A DNA stretch of 64,000 bases from positions 38,743,774-38,807,773 of the forward strand of contig CM034314.1 in NCBI GenBank assembly GCA_019925795.1. Reading direction: 5' to 3'. Below the pieces are notes generated by a model. The model worked only from the letters and a program-made list of their open reading frames with translations, did no database searches and had not been told where the DNA came from. Origin of the DNA: Dendrobium chrysotoxum (taxonomy: Eukaryota > Streptophyta > Magnoliopsida > Asparagales > Orchidaceae). The position numbers and the translations under genes are program-made. Positions 47,530 to 58,972 of the stretch are shown here, in pieces; positions within the stretch are counted from its first letter, which is position 1; every line of letters begins with the position of its first letter.

Positions 47530-49564
47530 AAATTTGATTGGTTTGAGTACTTTTAATTTCAATATATAACTCTTTGAGATGTGATTTCAAATTATAACTG
47601 TTTAGGATAACCCTGTAGGATATTTGAGTTTATAATTTTTTATTTTCAAATGTAATTTGATTTAAGTAAAGATTTTTATATTCAAAGTGATTTGAAATGA
47701 TAAAAAAATCCAATTTAGAATCGAAAGAGAAAAGAAAATCCCATAAGGGAGAGTTCTTATCCATTTGGAGATCTAAATATTGATAAATTTCAAATATCCA
47801 AAGGGAAAGGAAAATACCCCTTTCGAGGGGGAGTTGCTTTTCGTTTGGTTTTCCAGACCCAACAGATCTAAGAAGTTCATAGAAGGATGAAGAAGTGAAG
47901 GTCGATAAAAATCCCATTCACAAATTTAGTTGAGTCTTAGGAGGAGAATTCAGGTTATTGCTAGTGGTATCCAGTCGCTTTACTTTCTACAGACCCTGGG
48001 TAATAATATTAAGTTACATTTACTACATAAACTTTTAATTTGATTATTAATTTAATTGATTTAATTAATAATTGATGTGTTAATTGTGATATAGGATTAC
48101 ATACTTTTTGTAGTTTTTTGGCAATTTTGCATGTAAATCTTTGATTTTGCCTGGAAACCAATCAAAGACTCGTGATGGATCGCTAAAACATTTTATACTT
48201 TAATAAAATTAAAATTTTTAAGATAACATAGAAATTATAACATTTTAATAAGTAAGCTTGGGACCACCAGGAGTCTGCATCATATTTTCTTACACCTTCT
48301 TTCCTTTGTTAGGGACCTCCTCGCCTGCAGGTTTTGGCAGACCACCTGGCCTATGAGAGTGTAGATCTATCAAGGGGAATCTATGCAATTTATAAGGAAA
48401 AACTTATTTTTAAGCCTTTTTAAAATTACTTCATATTTGATTTAAGCATTTATTGTGTCAACTAGCATGCATTGCATTAGAAATAAATTGAAATGAGTCA
48501 AAAATTTAATTATATTTGCTTTAGGTTTCAAATTACCCAACATAAGTCAAGGGGCCAAATTAGGATATCAGCCCTAACTCCTTAAACTTAACTAAATAAC
48601 ATCCCTACCACTTTTACATAAAAGATCAGACTCATGGTTTTGAAGCATTTAGGTGGTTAGCTATATCCCTAATCCAGGCCAGGGTAAATCTACATCCTAC
48701 ATTACATTAGCTAGGTTCGGGTCACTGATGTTTAGTTCCTAATTTAGACTTTGGTTATAAGGTAGGCTAAGGCTATAAGACCTCAATCTTCATGAATTGA
48801 ATCCCAATTTTTTAATAAAATTCATAACTCAAACTTAAATCTCTTTCAATTCCAATTTGAGCCCAACACTTAGGATAGGTTGAGGTGCATCTAAAATATT
48901 TTAGAATCCTAAAGAACCTTCTACCTTTCTTTCCTTAGCCTCCATAAATAAGTTTTTACCTTAATTAAATCCTAGTTAAATTTCCAATCCTCACTCCTTT
49001 GATCTCAAACTTTGAATTCTAAATGAAATTTCTATCTCTATTTTAATCGAGAGTATTTTTAGGAAACTTTAGTTTTCCTACAATGTAATTAACTATGAGG
49101 GCTTATGCTCATAGGAGATTTAGAAACCGAAATCAAAATTTTAAAATTAAGTTTTTAAAACCTCAATCGATTATCTTTGGGAAAATCAAATACGATGATA
49201 ATTATCATCATTTTCAAATGGTTAATAATAAGGGATATCTTCTTTCTCCAAGAAGATATATCATGCTATTCTCATAATTTTGATTATGAAATTAATGATC
49301 TCTTAGCTGAATTATTATTGTCAAATACTCGATCGAATATCATTTTGATTCTCCGGGGTCTTATGTTGTCTTCCCTTGAGTTTGAGTATGATAATCAGGA
49401 TAAACTTAAAGTTTTATAATTTGAACTCATTAGAGAATAATATATTCACTTCCCGAGGTGATATATTATTCATAATATAGTGTTCAATTTTAAAACTAAA
49501 ATTATAACAATTAACCTTTCCTAAAAAAATTAACTTTTTCAAAAAAACCCTTTTTAATTAAACA

Positions 49565-49569
49565 ATCAC
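49565..49569. repeat. Target-site duplication ATCAC (right copy)
   Basis: Follows the 3' LTR end AAACA at 49564; identical to 30206-30210. Confidence 0.85.
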
Positions 49570-50276
49570 CCGTTGACAGGTAACATTAGGTGATTTCCCT
49601 TACAATCCACTAGCTGATAAGAGCCTCCTTCGTAGACTATTTCTACAATGAAGGGCCCTTCCTAGGTTGGTTCAAACTTCATAGTGATCTTTCGGTAAGT
49701 TAAGATAGGCCTTTGAAGAACAAAGACCAAGTCTCCTACTTAGAAGGTTCTAGGTTGCACTAACTTATCGTGAGCTTGGACCATTTGAGCTTTATACAAC
49801 TCTAAGTTTTGTTGAGCTTGGAGACAACATTCTTCAAGACCTTCAAGCTCTTCTAACCGGATTTGAGCATTTTCTTCTTTTGTTATCTATTTCTGGATTA
49901 TAATTTTGAGTTAAGGGATTTAAACTTCCAGAGGGAGTACGACCTTAGACTTATACACTAGTACAAACAGTGTGGATTAGGTCAGAGTCTTGCAAGTGGT
50001 CTAGTAGGCCCACAAGGCTTCCACCAACCTCTCATCCTAGTGACATTTATTATTATCAAGGGTTTTTTTGATGATTTACACCAAAGTTTTATTAAAGGCC
50101 TCAGCCAAGCCATTAGCTCGGGGATAATAAATTATTGAGTATCTCCAATCAATAGTATGACACCTTATAAAATTATTAATCTTTGTAGATTTGAAAGTGG
50201 ACCTATTAACATATATGATTCTGTGGGGTATGACAAATCGATATATGATATGCTTACGAAAGAATTTCATAACATG

Positions 50277-50281
50277 GTGTG
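50277..50281. repeat. Target-site duplication GTGTG (left copy)
   Basis: Directly left of the solo LTR at 50282 and identical to 56750-56754. It lies within the integrase coding sequence. Confidence 0.85.
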
Positions 50282-53200
50282 TGTGGACCTCCGAAAGGAC
50301 ACAACAAAACAACGCCACCCCACGAGGGGAGACAGTATTTATTGCCAATGGGAGGGCAGATTCAATCACACATACGATTAACCATTGAGGATAGTGGCTC
50401 CCACCAGCACACCCTGATGGGTAACAATATATGTGACCTTATCATCACAATGGGTTTCCCCCACTCGATACATTAGCTCGAGTGGGGTTTATTTGAAAGT
50501 GGGATTCGGTTTCCCACGGGTGCAAGCCCCTGTGGTTAATTACATCTCAAGCCGGGGCCTGAGAAAACTCTCGATTAAGGATTCTACATTATTCTTCCCA
50601 AATTGGGATTGGCACATAGGGCAAAGACTAGGAAATCCTACTCAAAGAGAAAGAGAGGTTCAACTAGGCTTAGTCAGCATACACAGCTCAGATCAACACC
50701 CGGAGGGACAAGGTAGTGAGAAGAAATTGGAGAAAAGAAAGTCATGCACTCGAAGCATACGAGAGAGAAAGATGGAGGTGGCATCATCCATGTGACGCAG
50801 ATAGGCAGGATTTATAGCCCCTGAAAGAAAGGAGACTTACCCACAGATGAGGCATACTATGAGACACCGATAGTAGTAGCCTTGAACCCTAGATCTAGTG
50901 GGCTTAGTGTTCTACACAACACTAACATCCGTGTCCTAGCTAATGCATCTTGGACTTATATCCTGCCTGAAAAGAAAGGCCAGCTAACCACCTACTCGCA
51001 TAAAATCCATGTTGTCCAAGTCTTTATGAAAGATGGGTGGGTTGTTTGGTTATTGGAAGTAGGGCCGACGTCTAGAGAGTCTCCTAGATGGCCCTTGACT
51101 TATGTAGGGTGTATGCTCTTAGAACTAATGCAATTAAAATTTTAATTTAGTTAGTTTTTAATGAAATGCATCCCAGTTAAAGTCTCTAAATCAGGTATAC
51201 ATGGAATTTAAAAAAAAAGGCTTATAAAAATAACTTTTTAGAAAAGACTAAACCTCCCCAGATCCAACACCTCATCCTCATAGGTCGGATTATCTGGACT
51301 CTACCCGCAAGCCAGGAAGTGTCTTATAGTAAGGAGAGAGAATATGCATTAATATGCATGCGACCCCGGACGATTCCGGCTATTCCCTAGGTCGTTAAGT
51401 TTCTATATTACTTAATTCTTAGAATTTTAAGTATTAATTATGAGTAGAAAAATTTTATTCCTAAAGAGCCTAGCGAAATCAGGCCAAGCACATGCAAGAA
51501 AGAAAACCTAAGAAAAGCATGTAATTTCTAATGCGCACACAAAGTAAACCATCAATATAAATCCACGGAACAAAGTAAAGAAAAGTCCACAGTCCATGGC
51601 AAGTGCCGTATAAGTACAACCCAGGGTCTGCAGAAAAGTAATGGTGGCCAGGCCCCACCGATAACATCCTATAGTCTAATCCTACTGAATGACGCAAGTC
51701 TTAAATGCAAGGCATTTCATCGTCAAATCTTCATCTTTGAGTGGATCATCTTCCTTCAGATCTTCCTCCTTCGGATCATCCTCCTTTGGATCATTCTCCA
51801 GAAGGGTACCCAAATGAGAAAGAAACTCCCCAAGAGAGGGCCTTTCTTTCTCCCTTTGTGTACCTAACATTTGAAATGCCATGCCTTTAATGACTTTCAC
51901 AACTTGATATGAATTACAAATTATATCATGAAAAAGAAAATCTAGACCCAGACTGAACCTGCAAGGTTATCCTAATAAAAATCCCAAACAATTTATATAT
52001 AACAACCCAAATAATTAATATTTATGCACACAAGGAAACACACTTGGCCACGCTCTTATTCATTTGGGGGCTAAGCATTTTGGAGCACCTGTAGCATGCA
52101 TTTATTTATGATAATGATTATTAATTTAGCCCCCTTTATTTTGGCATTGCATGAGCGTGGCCACCTGCATAAGACTGAGTCAGTATAAAACGTCCCTAGC
52201 CTAGGGGTAGATCTAACGCACAAGTAATCATATCACAGGCAAAATATAGTGCAGTAATAAAATAAATACTCACAACAAATCATATCAACCAGCACACGTG
52301 CCACATGCAAGAGCGTCATATCACAAAAATAAAAAAGCAAAACACTGGCCTGACCTAGAACTAGGAGTGGTGCCCTAGCAAACAATTCTACGTGTGGGTA
52401 GTGGGCTTGTGTGGCTTTAGATGAGTCCTATATTGGGTAGTTAGTTCAAGTTACCTCGAGTTAACATTTGTTGAAAGTTTGAAAAGGAGGATTTGGTTAA
52501 AGTTCAAATATTAATAAATTAGTGTCCATCTTCAATTAGTTTAGTTTGTGGATCTATTTTATTACTTATGGTAGCAATCTTTAAAGTTTAAGTTATATTA
52601 GCGAGTTTTAGAAGGTCCAGGGTCCTCCTATACGCTAGGTTAAGGGGGTCGAAAAGGTCACTATTAGAAAAATGTTGGGTCTAAGAGAGTTAGTATTTTT
52701 ATTAAATGCTAGACCTTACAACGAGTAATTAGACTATTAGTTTGTTAGATTTGGAGTTTTCTAGGCAAAGTTATGATTTTAGGAGTTTCGGGCCCTAGTT
52801 ATTGAATGACAGTTGACCGGAGAGTTGACTTTTCAAATTAGGTTGATTTCAGGAAAATCAATATTTTTAGTAAATTTTAGAGCTTAATTAGAGTTGAACA
52901 CTTTTTTAAATTTACTTGATTTGGATTTTTCCGTAATTAGTTACGAATTTTCAAAGTTTGGGCAATATGAGTCTTTTAGATTCGAGTTAGATTTGCTTCC
53001 CAATTTTGTAACTCCTAGGATTTGAGTTTATTTTGATGAATTTTATTTAGTTAATATTTAATTAAATGATGATAAATAAATTAGTGAGATTTAATTCAAA
53101 TTCATGTTCAAGTCTTACCCCTTAGTGATTTCATATGCTGGTTATAATTTGATTGAGAATCAAGGATTTGAATCTTTTAATTCAGATTGTAATTAGTTTT

Positions 53201-56200
53201 ATTCCTTAATTATTAATGAATTAAAGCAAACTAACCTTAGGATAATATGTCACTAAGTTTTTATGTTTTATGTCTCTATCCTAAAGGAGCATGCATCCTA
53301 AGTCTAAGTTCTCTATGACTCAGTCCTTAATTTTTGTCCTTAGGTGTCACTAGTGTTGTAGGAGATGAATATATGTTTTATTTCTAACCCCTTAGACATT
53401 CGCATATGTGTAAATGGGTTTGGGGATCTAAGAATAAAATAAAAGGAGAAAATTACTTAAGAATTGAAGTTTCTATAGAGCCCTAAAGGTAGGGGAACGT
53501 ACACATAGATGGGCTCCCTAGAGGCTATCTAAGTTTAAAGAAAACTCACTACACCGGGGGCTACGACCTGGTGGTTCCGCTCGTAGCACCCCCACCAGAA
53601 TGAATGGGGGCGACTGATGCTCGGATCCGATTATCCAAGCTCCTTCGTCCAGTGCTCCTAAAAGCTCCTTCTCTTTGCTTTCTCACAAGTACCTCGCAAG
53701 AGAACAAAGAAAAAAACAAAGATTGCATGAGAGCAGGATCATGTTAAATGTGCAAATAATTAGAATAAAATGCTATTAAATAAAAACATACCTTTTCTTT
53801 TGTCTGGATGTTTGCTCGGCTGTTTGCTCTCCAAGACTGTCCAAATTTTAAGAACTCCCCTCATTGTAACAAAAATGATCTTTATTTATTATTTTAAGGA
53901 ATGTTAGCATCTCATTGATAGGCATGCCATGTGAAAGTCAGTCATGCCTTTAACCCGCCCTTGGTTCCAATTCAGCATTTGAGCCAAATGCAAACAAGAG
54001 GAAGGGAAATTTGGATGCTATTTACTGTTCTCACGGTTTAAGATAGCACCCAAAATACTTGACACGATTACCCAAATAAAACTCAAAGTAGCCAAGAAGA
54101 AAACCAGTTCTAAAATCAGAGCCCAAACAAGTCATTCAACTTTGAACCCACACATGCTTCCACCCCCACACTCTTTTTAAAACTCATTTTTGGAATCAAA
54201 TGCGAATAGGAGAAAGAAAACTTAAACATAAAAAGAAAACTGAAAGAGCCTCTTAGAGCTTCTCAAGCATAAAACAATTCAAGAAGTCCCAAATCTTCAG
54301 AAACAATTCACAGAATCTTCCAAATAAATTGACACATAGAACCTTCCTATATAGAACCCACTATAACTTCTTCCGATGCAAAATAAGTAATATGTTTCTT
54401 TTAACGTGGGGTATAAACTCTATGAAAATCTTCTAACGAGAAGGTTTCACAAAGCTTTCCGTTGTAAAACATTCATAAAGCATTTTACTTTCCCAATTTC
54501 TCACAAAAAAAAAACCTTCAAAACACCATAAGTTCACCACATACAAACTCCACATTTACACACAAGTCCAAAACCATCTTCACCTTTACACATTTCATTT
54601 TTCAACACAAACATACACTTTCATTTCCAAAACTTCCTAAAAGATACGCTTTACTATTTCCAAATTTCAAGAAAACTTTCAAATGAATATAAAGAAAAAA
54701 TCACTTCATATTAAACCAAAAGCATGCTCATTCCCCTTCAAAAGAATTCAAGAAAAGATCCAGTAGATCTTGTCGCTTATACCACATGATCAATCATAAA
54801 CTCAAATCGGCTACAATAGATTACAAATGCAAATATTTGAGAGCAAACGCCTCCTCGATTACTTGAAAAATATCTTCCATAAGACTCCAAATATATAAGA
54901 TCATAAAGCTAAGAAACAATGTAGTCCACTAGTTGCGAGAAATATCCTTTAATGTCAAAAATCTGAGAAGCAAGTGAACCAGCATATATACAACAAGCCA
55001 TTACATTTCAATGCTGACATAATCTCATTATTAAATAAGTGGAAAGAAGTGACATGTGTAATCCTATCGGCGAGGTAAAGAGCAAACCATATCCAACAAA
55101 TCTCAAAATTAACATGAAATCGAAATAGAACAATCCGTATTAACAATTCAGATTGATAAATTATTGTTCTGAAGACAAGGCATGAGTAGAGTAGCTCCAA
55201 CACAAACATCCCAATAACTCCAGCAAATTCTTTCTTTCGAATATCATGTAAAACAAGGGACCACAAAACCAAAGGAATCCAATCTATCAATTAATATGAA
55301 CTAAATGCTTCAACTTATTCCAATCAGTGAAATGCTTCAAACGATTAAACCTCACTCTACAGAAATCTTCCACAAAGAAGATCACAAGGATCTTATCATC
55401 TCCAAATTCACCAACCCTTTATAGCTAGGCATGCCTCCAACTCATTGTATCTCGGAAAATGACCAAGTTTTGTTCTCAGATTTTTGTTGACAAGTCTCCA
55501 AGCAAGCTTACTACAAAAGTTCTCAATGCAAGCAAAATAATCATGGATTTCCTTTGAGGCATTATCACAAACATCATATGTACATGCTTTAAGATCACAT
55601 TAAACAATCTATCATAAAACATTTGATTTTGCACACCCACTTGATCTAAATAACATAAGTAATCCACACAAAACTTGTCATGAATCATGTAATAACCAAC
55701 CCAACATGCATATATGAACATATGGAGCAATAGAAAACCCAAGAAAGCTTCATTCTCAGATTTTGTGGAAGAGAAGATATAACAATAGATGTAGAATTTA
55801 GAGAAGGAAAGGTAGAAGAAGTAGAGGTAGGAAAAGTAGAAGTAGGGAAAGGAAGAAGAAGAGAAGTCAAGGAATATACCTGCTGGAGAAAAGGGAAGAA
55901 ACCAGCGATAATCACCAAGATGATTGCATGCAAATCCTAAAGATCGGGAGAGAGGGAGCTGGGGTGTTCAGACCTCTTCCGTCTGGGTTAGCTGGCCTAT
56001 CAAAAGCTGATGGACCGGTCCCAAACCAAGAGGGAGGCGGAGGTGCTGCGAATCACCAGGAGGTGGAGTGTCTCGCGAATCACAAGGAGACGGAGAGCTG
56101 CAAGTTCGCCTCCTCTGCTGACTTGCGAACCGAGAGCCTGAGAGGTAGGGAGCTTCGACTCCCTCAAATTCCAGAGATGAAGAGCTCTGAATGGCCCTCT

Positions 56201-56749
56201 AGCATGCATCCCCCTTCTGGAATCAATCCATGCCGAAAATGAACCAGGAAATCCCGCCACTCCCAATGCTGAAACGGCAAGAACGAAATATTTTGACTGA
56301 ATCGAGATCGTCGGATCTGATTTCTAGATTTGGGAATAATTTTGAATCCTTTAGAAAATTGATTAGGCTTTAATTAGAATTAAAGAGAACATATTTGGTT
56401 GGGGTCAAGTTCAAATTAGATCTAAATTGGCTCGATTTGGGTTTAACTCTACTCGACCTGATTAATAAGATCAAAACTAAATTAATCGCCGACTCAAGCT
56501 AAATTGAACTTGACGTGGCTAAGGTGAGCATATCTAATTTAAGCGAATGCAATCAGGTCTAATTTAACCCAATTTCGAGTCGATTCAAGTTTGATTGGAT
56601 TTCTATCAAGTCGATTTAACGGAATCGAATTTTAATCAATGCAATCGAACCCAAATCGACGACGAACTAAATTAAATTAGGCTTGACGAGGCTAAATTAT
56701 CCTGATCGAAGAAGCTCGGGAGAAAATCGTATCAAAATCTAGGTCAACA
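50282..56749 (-). mobile_element. Ogre-like solo LTR of 6.47 kb inside a gypsy integrase
   Basis: On the minus strand it starts TGTTGACCTAG (56749) and ends GGTCCACA (50282), with TSD GTGTG on both sides. The half at 50282-53530 is homologous to the 3' half of the LTR at 30211-36620: it has the stretch with gtttcccacgggtgcaagcccc, the hairpin, and the 'ccttaggtgtcactagtgtt' tract at 53339. The other half (53540-56749) is lineage-specific: T-rich in its own orientation, with a GC-rich segment at 55930-56270. No primer site or coding domain belongs to it. Open frames at 50157-51145, 51479-51900, 54955-55933 and 55928-56266 show no domain and are not called. Confidence 0.8.
52046..52162 (-). other. 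Conserved long inverted repeat (hairpin) in the 50282-56749 LTR
   Basis: On the plus strand the outer arms are GGCCACGCTC (52046-52055) and GAGCGTGGCC (52153-52162). Both arms differ from the other copies (CATGCTC/GAGCATG) by matched changes. Inner arms GGGGGCTAA and TTAGCCCCC also pair. Confidence 0.8.
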
Positions 56750-56754
56750 GTGTG
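56750..56754. repeat. Target-site duplication GTGTG (right copy)
   Basis: Follows the LTR terminus GGTCAACA at 56749; matches 50277-50281. Confidence 0.85.
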
Positions 56755-57632
56755 GTGTTATATTTCATAGGAGAATTTCTTTTGCCCACTTTGAAAAATA
56801 ATTAGTCACTGCTAAAATAAAGCGATGTTCAGTTGAAGAGGGAGGGTCAATTGGCCTGATAACTTTTGTGACCTAACTTTTGAAGGAACACAAATCCATT
56901 GTGGGATGAAACACATTAGGCAGTTGATGTAAAACCATACCAGGTATCTGGAATTGATGATAATAGTTTGTCATGTTCATGTAATTATCAATCACTATAG
57001 GCCAGTAGTAATCAAGTCATTTGATTTTCAACTTCATCTTAGGACCATATTGATGAGCACCGCATAGTCCAGCGTGGACCTCATTAATGATCTTTAGGGC
57101 CACTTGTTTGTCTAAACAATAGAGCCACATATAATCAAATGATTGAAGGTACAATATATTATTGACTAGTGCATACCATAGGGCACGTTTCTTGACTTGA
57201 ATGGAAAGTGACCTATCTTGGTGAAGCTTGCCTTCTTTGAGGTAATCAATCAGTGGTTTTCTTTAATCTTCTTCTTTATCAACTGCTAAAGAGGTCGAAA
57301 GGACATGGGAAGATTATTTATTGATGTGCTCCTAATCTATAGGAGATAGAATCTTTCAACCCTGAACTTCTATAGGAATAAAGTTTTCTTCTAGACATAT
57401 AAATTTTTTTGCATGCTTTGCTAGGGCATCCTCCAAAGAATTACTTCCACAAGGAATCCTATATATAGTTACAACAAAAACTTGTTCGAGTAAGTGCGTA
57501 GTGTATTGGTGGTATTCCACGAGTTTAGGATTCAAAACCTTATAGGTCCATACAATCTGGTTGCTCACTAGTTGAGATTCACCAAAGATTTTAATCTATT
57601 TAATCTCCATTAGGATAATAAGTTCTAAGCCA
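56750..57632 (-). pseudogene. Gypsy RNase H and integrase zinc domain, minus-strand element
   Basis: From 57632 down: LELIILMEIK and IFGESQLVSNQIVW of an RNase H fold, then VLNPKLVEYHQYTTHLL and EDALAKHAKKF (57356-57568), then the integrase N-terminal zinc domain with EVHAGLCGAHQYGP and YYWP, then the start of the integrase core, FILAVTNYFSKW. The zinc-finger cysteines are replaced (a Y-H-Q-F tract where C-x-x-C is expected), and the core's first aspartate is Asn. Protein order and type fit Tat/Ogre-like Pol. The gene is cut at 56750 by a solo LTR and at 57633 by a copia LTR. Confidence 0.86.
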
Positions 57633-58972
57633 TGTTGTAATCTAGAATCCCTAGTCTGTGATTTTGACGATGATAAATAATATTGATTGAATTATTACAT
57701 TCTTTCTTGAATATTTTATATGTTATTTTTATCTATGAGTACTAACATTTAAGGTAGAATACACACTGCTCAAGATTGCTAAAGACTCAAGACTGGGTAG
57801 AATAGGATGTGAAAGAGTCTGTAATTCTTATTTTCTTTATTTTTCATTTCTTGAGTCTAGTTATAAAAGAGTGTATGCAAATTGGGTGACTATACACACA
57901 CTCACAGGGAGAGAGATTTTTTTAAGTTTTAAAATTTTTTCTTATAAATCATACAATATGATTTTCAATAATACTATACGATCTATTATTTGGAAATAGG
58001 CTTAACGGCTAATTAGAAATATTAGTTTTTGTGAAAAAATCATTCTTTAAGATCCTTATCATACTATACAATTCATTTTCAACCTCAACCCTAGCCACCA
58101 GAATAATTTAAGTAAAATTTCAAAAATTAATTTTTGAATTGATCGTACTATACGATGTTAATCTTACTATATGAAAATTTGAAATCTTGCTAAAATTAAC
58201 CTTTGTGATTAGTTAATTAAATCATGGTTTAATTAATGATTGATGATCATACTATATGATAATGATCATACTGCACAATGAATATATATGAATTTTTGTC
58301 GTACCAAAGATCACACGGTTGTTTTGAGCTAGTTACACACTTGCTCCTCCTGTGGCGTTTATGAGTCTTATCTCTAGGAAGAGAGGCTTCTAGGTCAAAT
58401 CCTCAAGGTTCTATGCCTTCTCCAGGAGGGAGTAAAAGAAGGTAAGGTTCTATGCCTTCTCCAGGAGGGAGAAAAATGAGAAGGTCCGCTGTCATTACCG
58501 GGAGGGTGACATAACATCCGACACTCCACCACCCCGGGGAAGGTGAAAGTGAGTTTTGAAAGGGCTTCTCCGCCTTGCTGTGGGAGTAGAAGGAGAGTCA
58601 CTTTTGAGTAGTGCCACTCTCATAGTGGAGGACTCTGGGGAGTGGACGTAGGTGAAGATTGACTGAACCACTATAAAAATTTTTGGTGTGCTATTTTCAT
58701 TTTTCATAGTTTATTTTTCATACATTTAATTTTTGCTATAACTACTTGGTAGAAATTTAATTTTAGTATTCCATTATAAGATTTAAAATTTCATCACTAT
58801 TATTGTAATTATGATCAAATCATTAGCTTCTGCATCTGATTAGTTAAATTATCTTTTTTAAAAATCTAAAAAATCCTTAAAATTAGAACTCTTATTTAGG
58901 ATTTATTTTTAAAATGCCCATTCACCAGCCCCTTGTCTAATCCTTAACTCAGAATACCCGCATCATCCAACA
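57633..58972 (+). repeat. 5' LTR of the short copia element
   Basis: Begins TGTTGTAATCTAGAATCCC and matches the first 65 bp of the 3' LTR at 59920. Near its end it has a decayed attcaccagccccttg tract (equivalent to the C-rich tract of the other LTRs) and ends about CATCATCCAACA. Frames at 58395-58707 (-) fall in short repeats (ggttctatgccttctccagg, twice) and are not genes. Confidence 0.75.
57948..58279. repeat. Reiterated 15-bp palindromes in the short copia LTR
   Basis: ATCATACAATATGAT (57948-57962), ATCGTACTATACGAT (58142-58156, a near-perfect palindrome), ATCATACTATATGAT (58246-58260) and ATCATACTGCACAAT (58265-58279), plus partial copies near 57972 and 58066. Confidence 0.75.

Larger units (their letters stand above)
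30211..49564 (+). mobile_element. Two-LTR Ogre/Tat-like gypsy element, internally deleted
   Basis: About 19.35 kb with TSD ATCAC on both sides. In order: 5' LTR (30211 to about 36620), primer site (36623-36641), repeat-rich 5' UTR (36800-38160), an ORF1/gag-like remnant (38236-38961), a second small coding remnant (40119-40301), integrase C-terminus (40329-40649), 3' UTR with a ~97-bp array (40858-43840) and 3' LTR (43990-49564), which carries a copia fragment. Protease, RT, RNase H and most of integrase are gone, so it could only have moved with proteins from elsewhere, or was deleted after insertion. The LTRs differ at many places, which suggests an old insertion. Confidence 0.85.
43990..49564 (+). 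repeat. 3' LTR of the Ogre-like element, interrupted and partly deleted
   Basis: Starts TATTGACCTCATTTTTG and ends TTAATTAAACA at 49564. The LTR runs 43990-44340, is replaced by a copia fragment (44341-46686), and resumes at 46687 at a point matching about 33895 in the 5' LTR. About 3.3 kb of LTR is therefore missing. An 80-codon frame at 49177-49419 corresponds to one at 36227-36469 in the 5' LTR; neither has a known domain. Confidence 0.82.
49565..50281 (-). pseudogene. Gypsy integrase core and C-terminus, minus-strand element
   Basis: From 50281 down: HHVMKFFRKHIIYRF, then WRYSIIYYPRANGLAEAFNKTLV (50076 upward), then single-frame but stop-ridden sequence with RLVEALWAY, RLEELEGLEE, VGDLVFVLQRPILTYRKI and GGSYQLVDCKGNHLMLPVNG. 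This is the core and DNA-binding C-terminus of a Tat/Ogre-type integrase. The aspartates expected before RSTFKS are absent. Most stops fall where Trp or Gln is expected. The upstream part of the same gene is at 56750-57632, beyond a nested solo LTR; the tail is at 30183-30210. Confidence 0.88.

Noticed and set aside
51682..51900. Acidic frame with repeated DDPKE-like residues
   Set aside because: Generated by a short repeat (ggatcatcctcctt) in LTR sequence; the equivalent region of the other LTRs has no such frame.
55928..56266. Overlapping open frames on both strands in a GC-rich segment
   Set aside because: Long frames on both strands of one GC-rich segment point to composition, and no domain is recognisable; kept only as a possible leader region.
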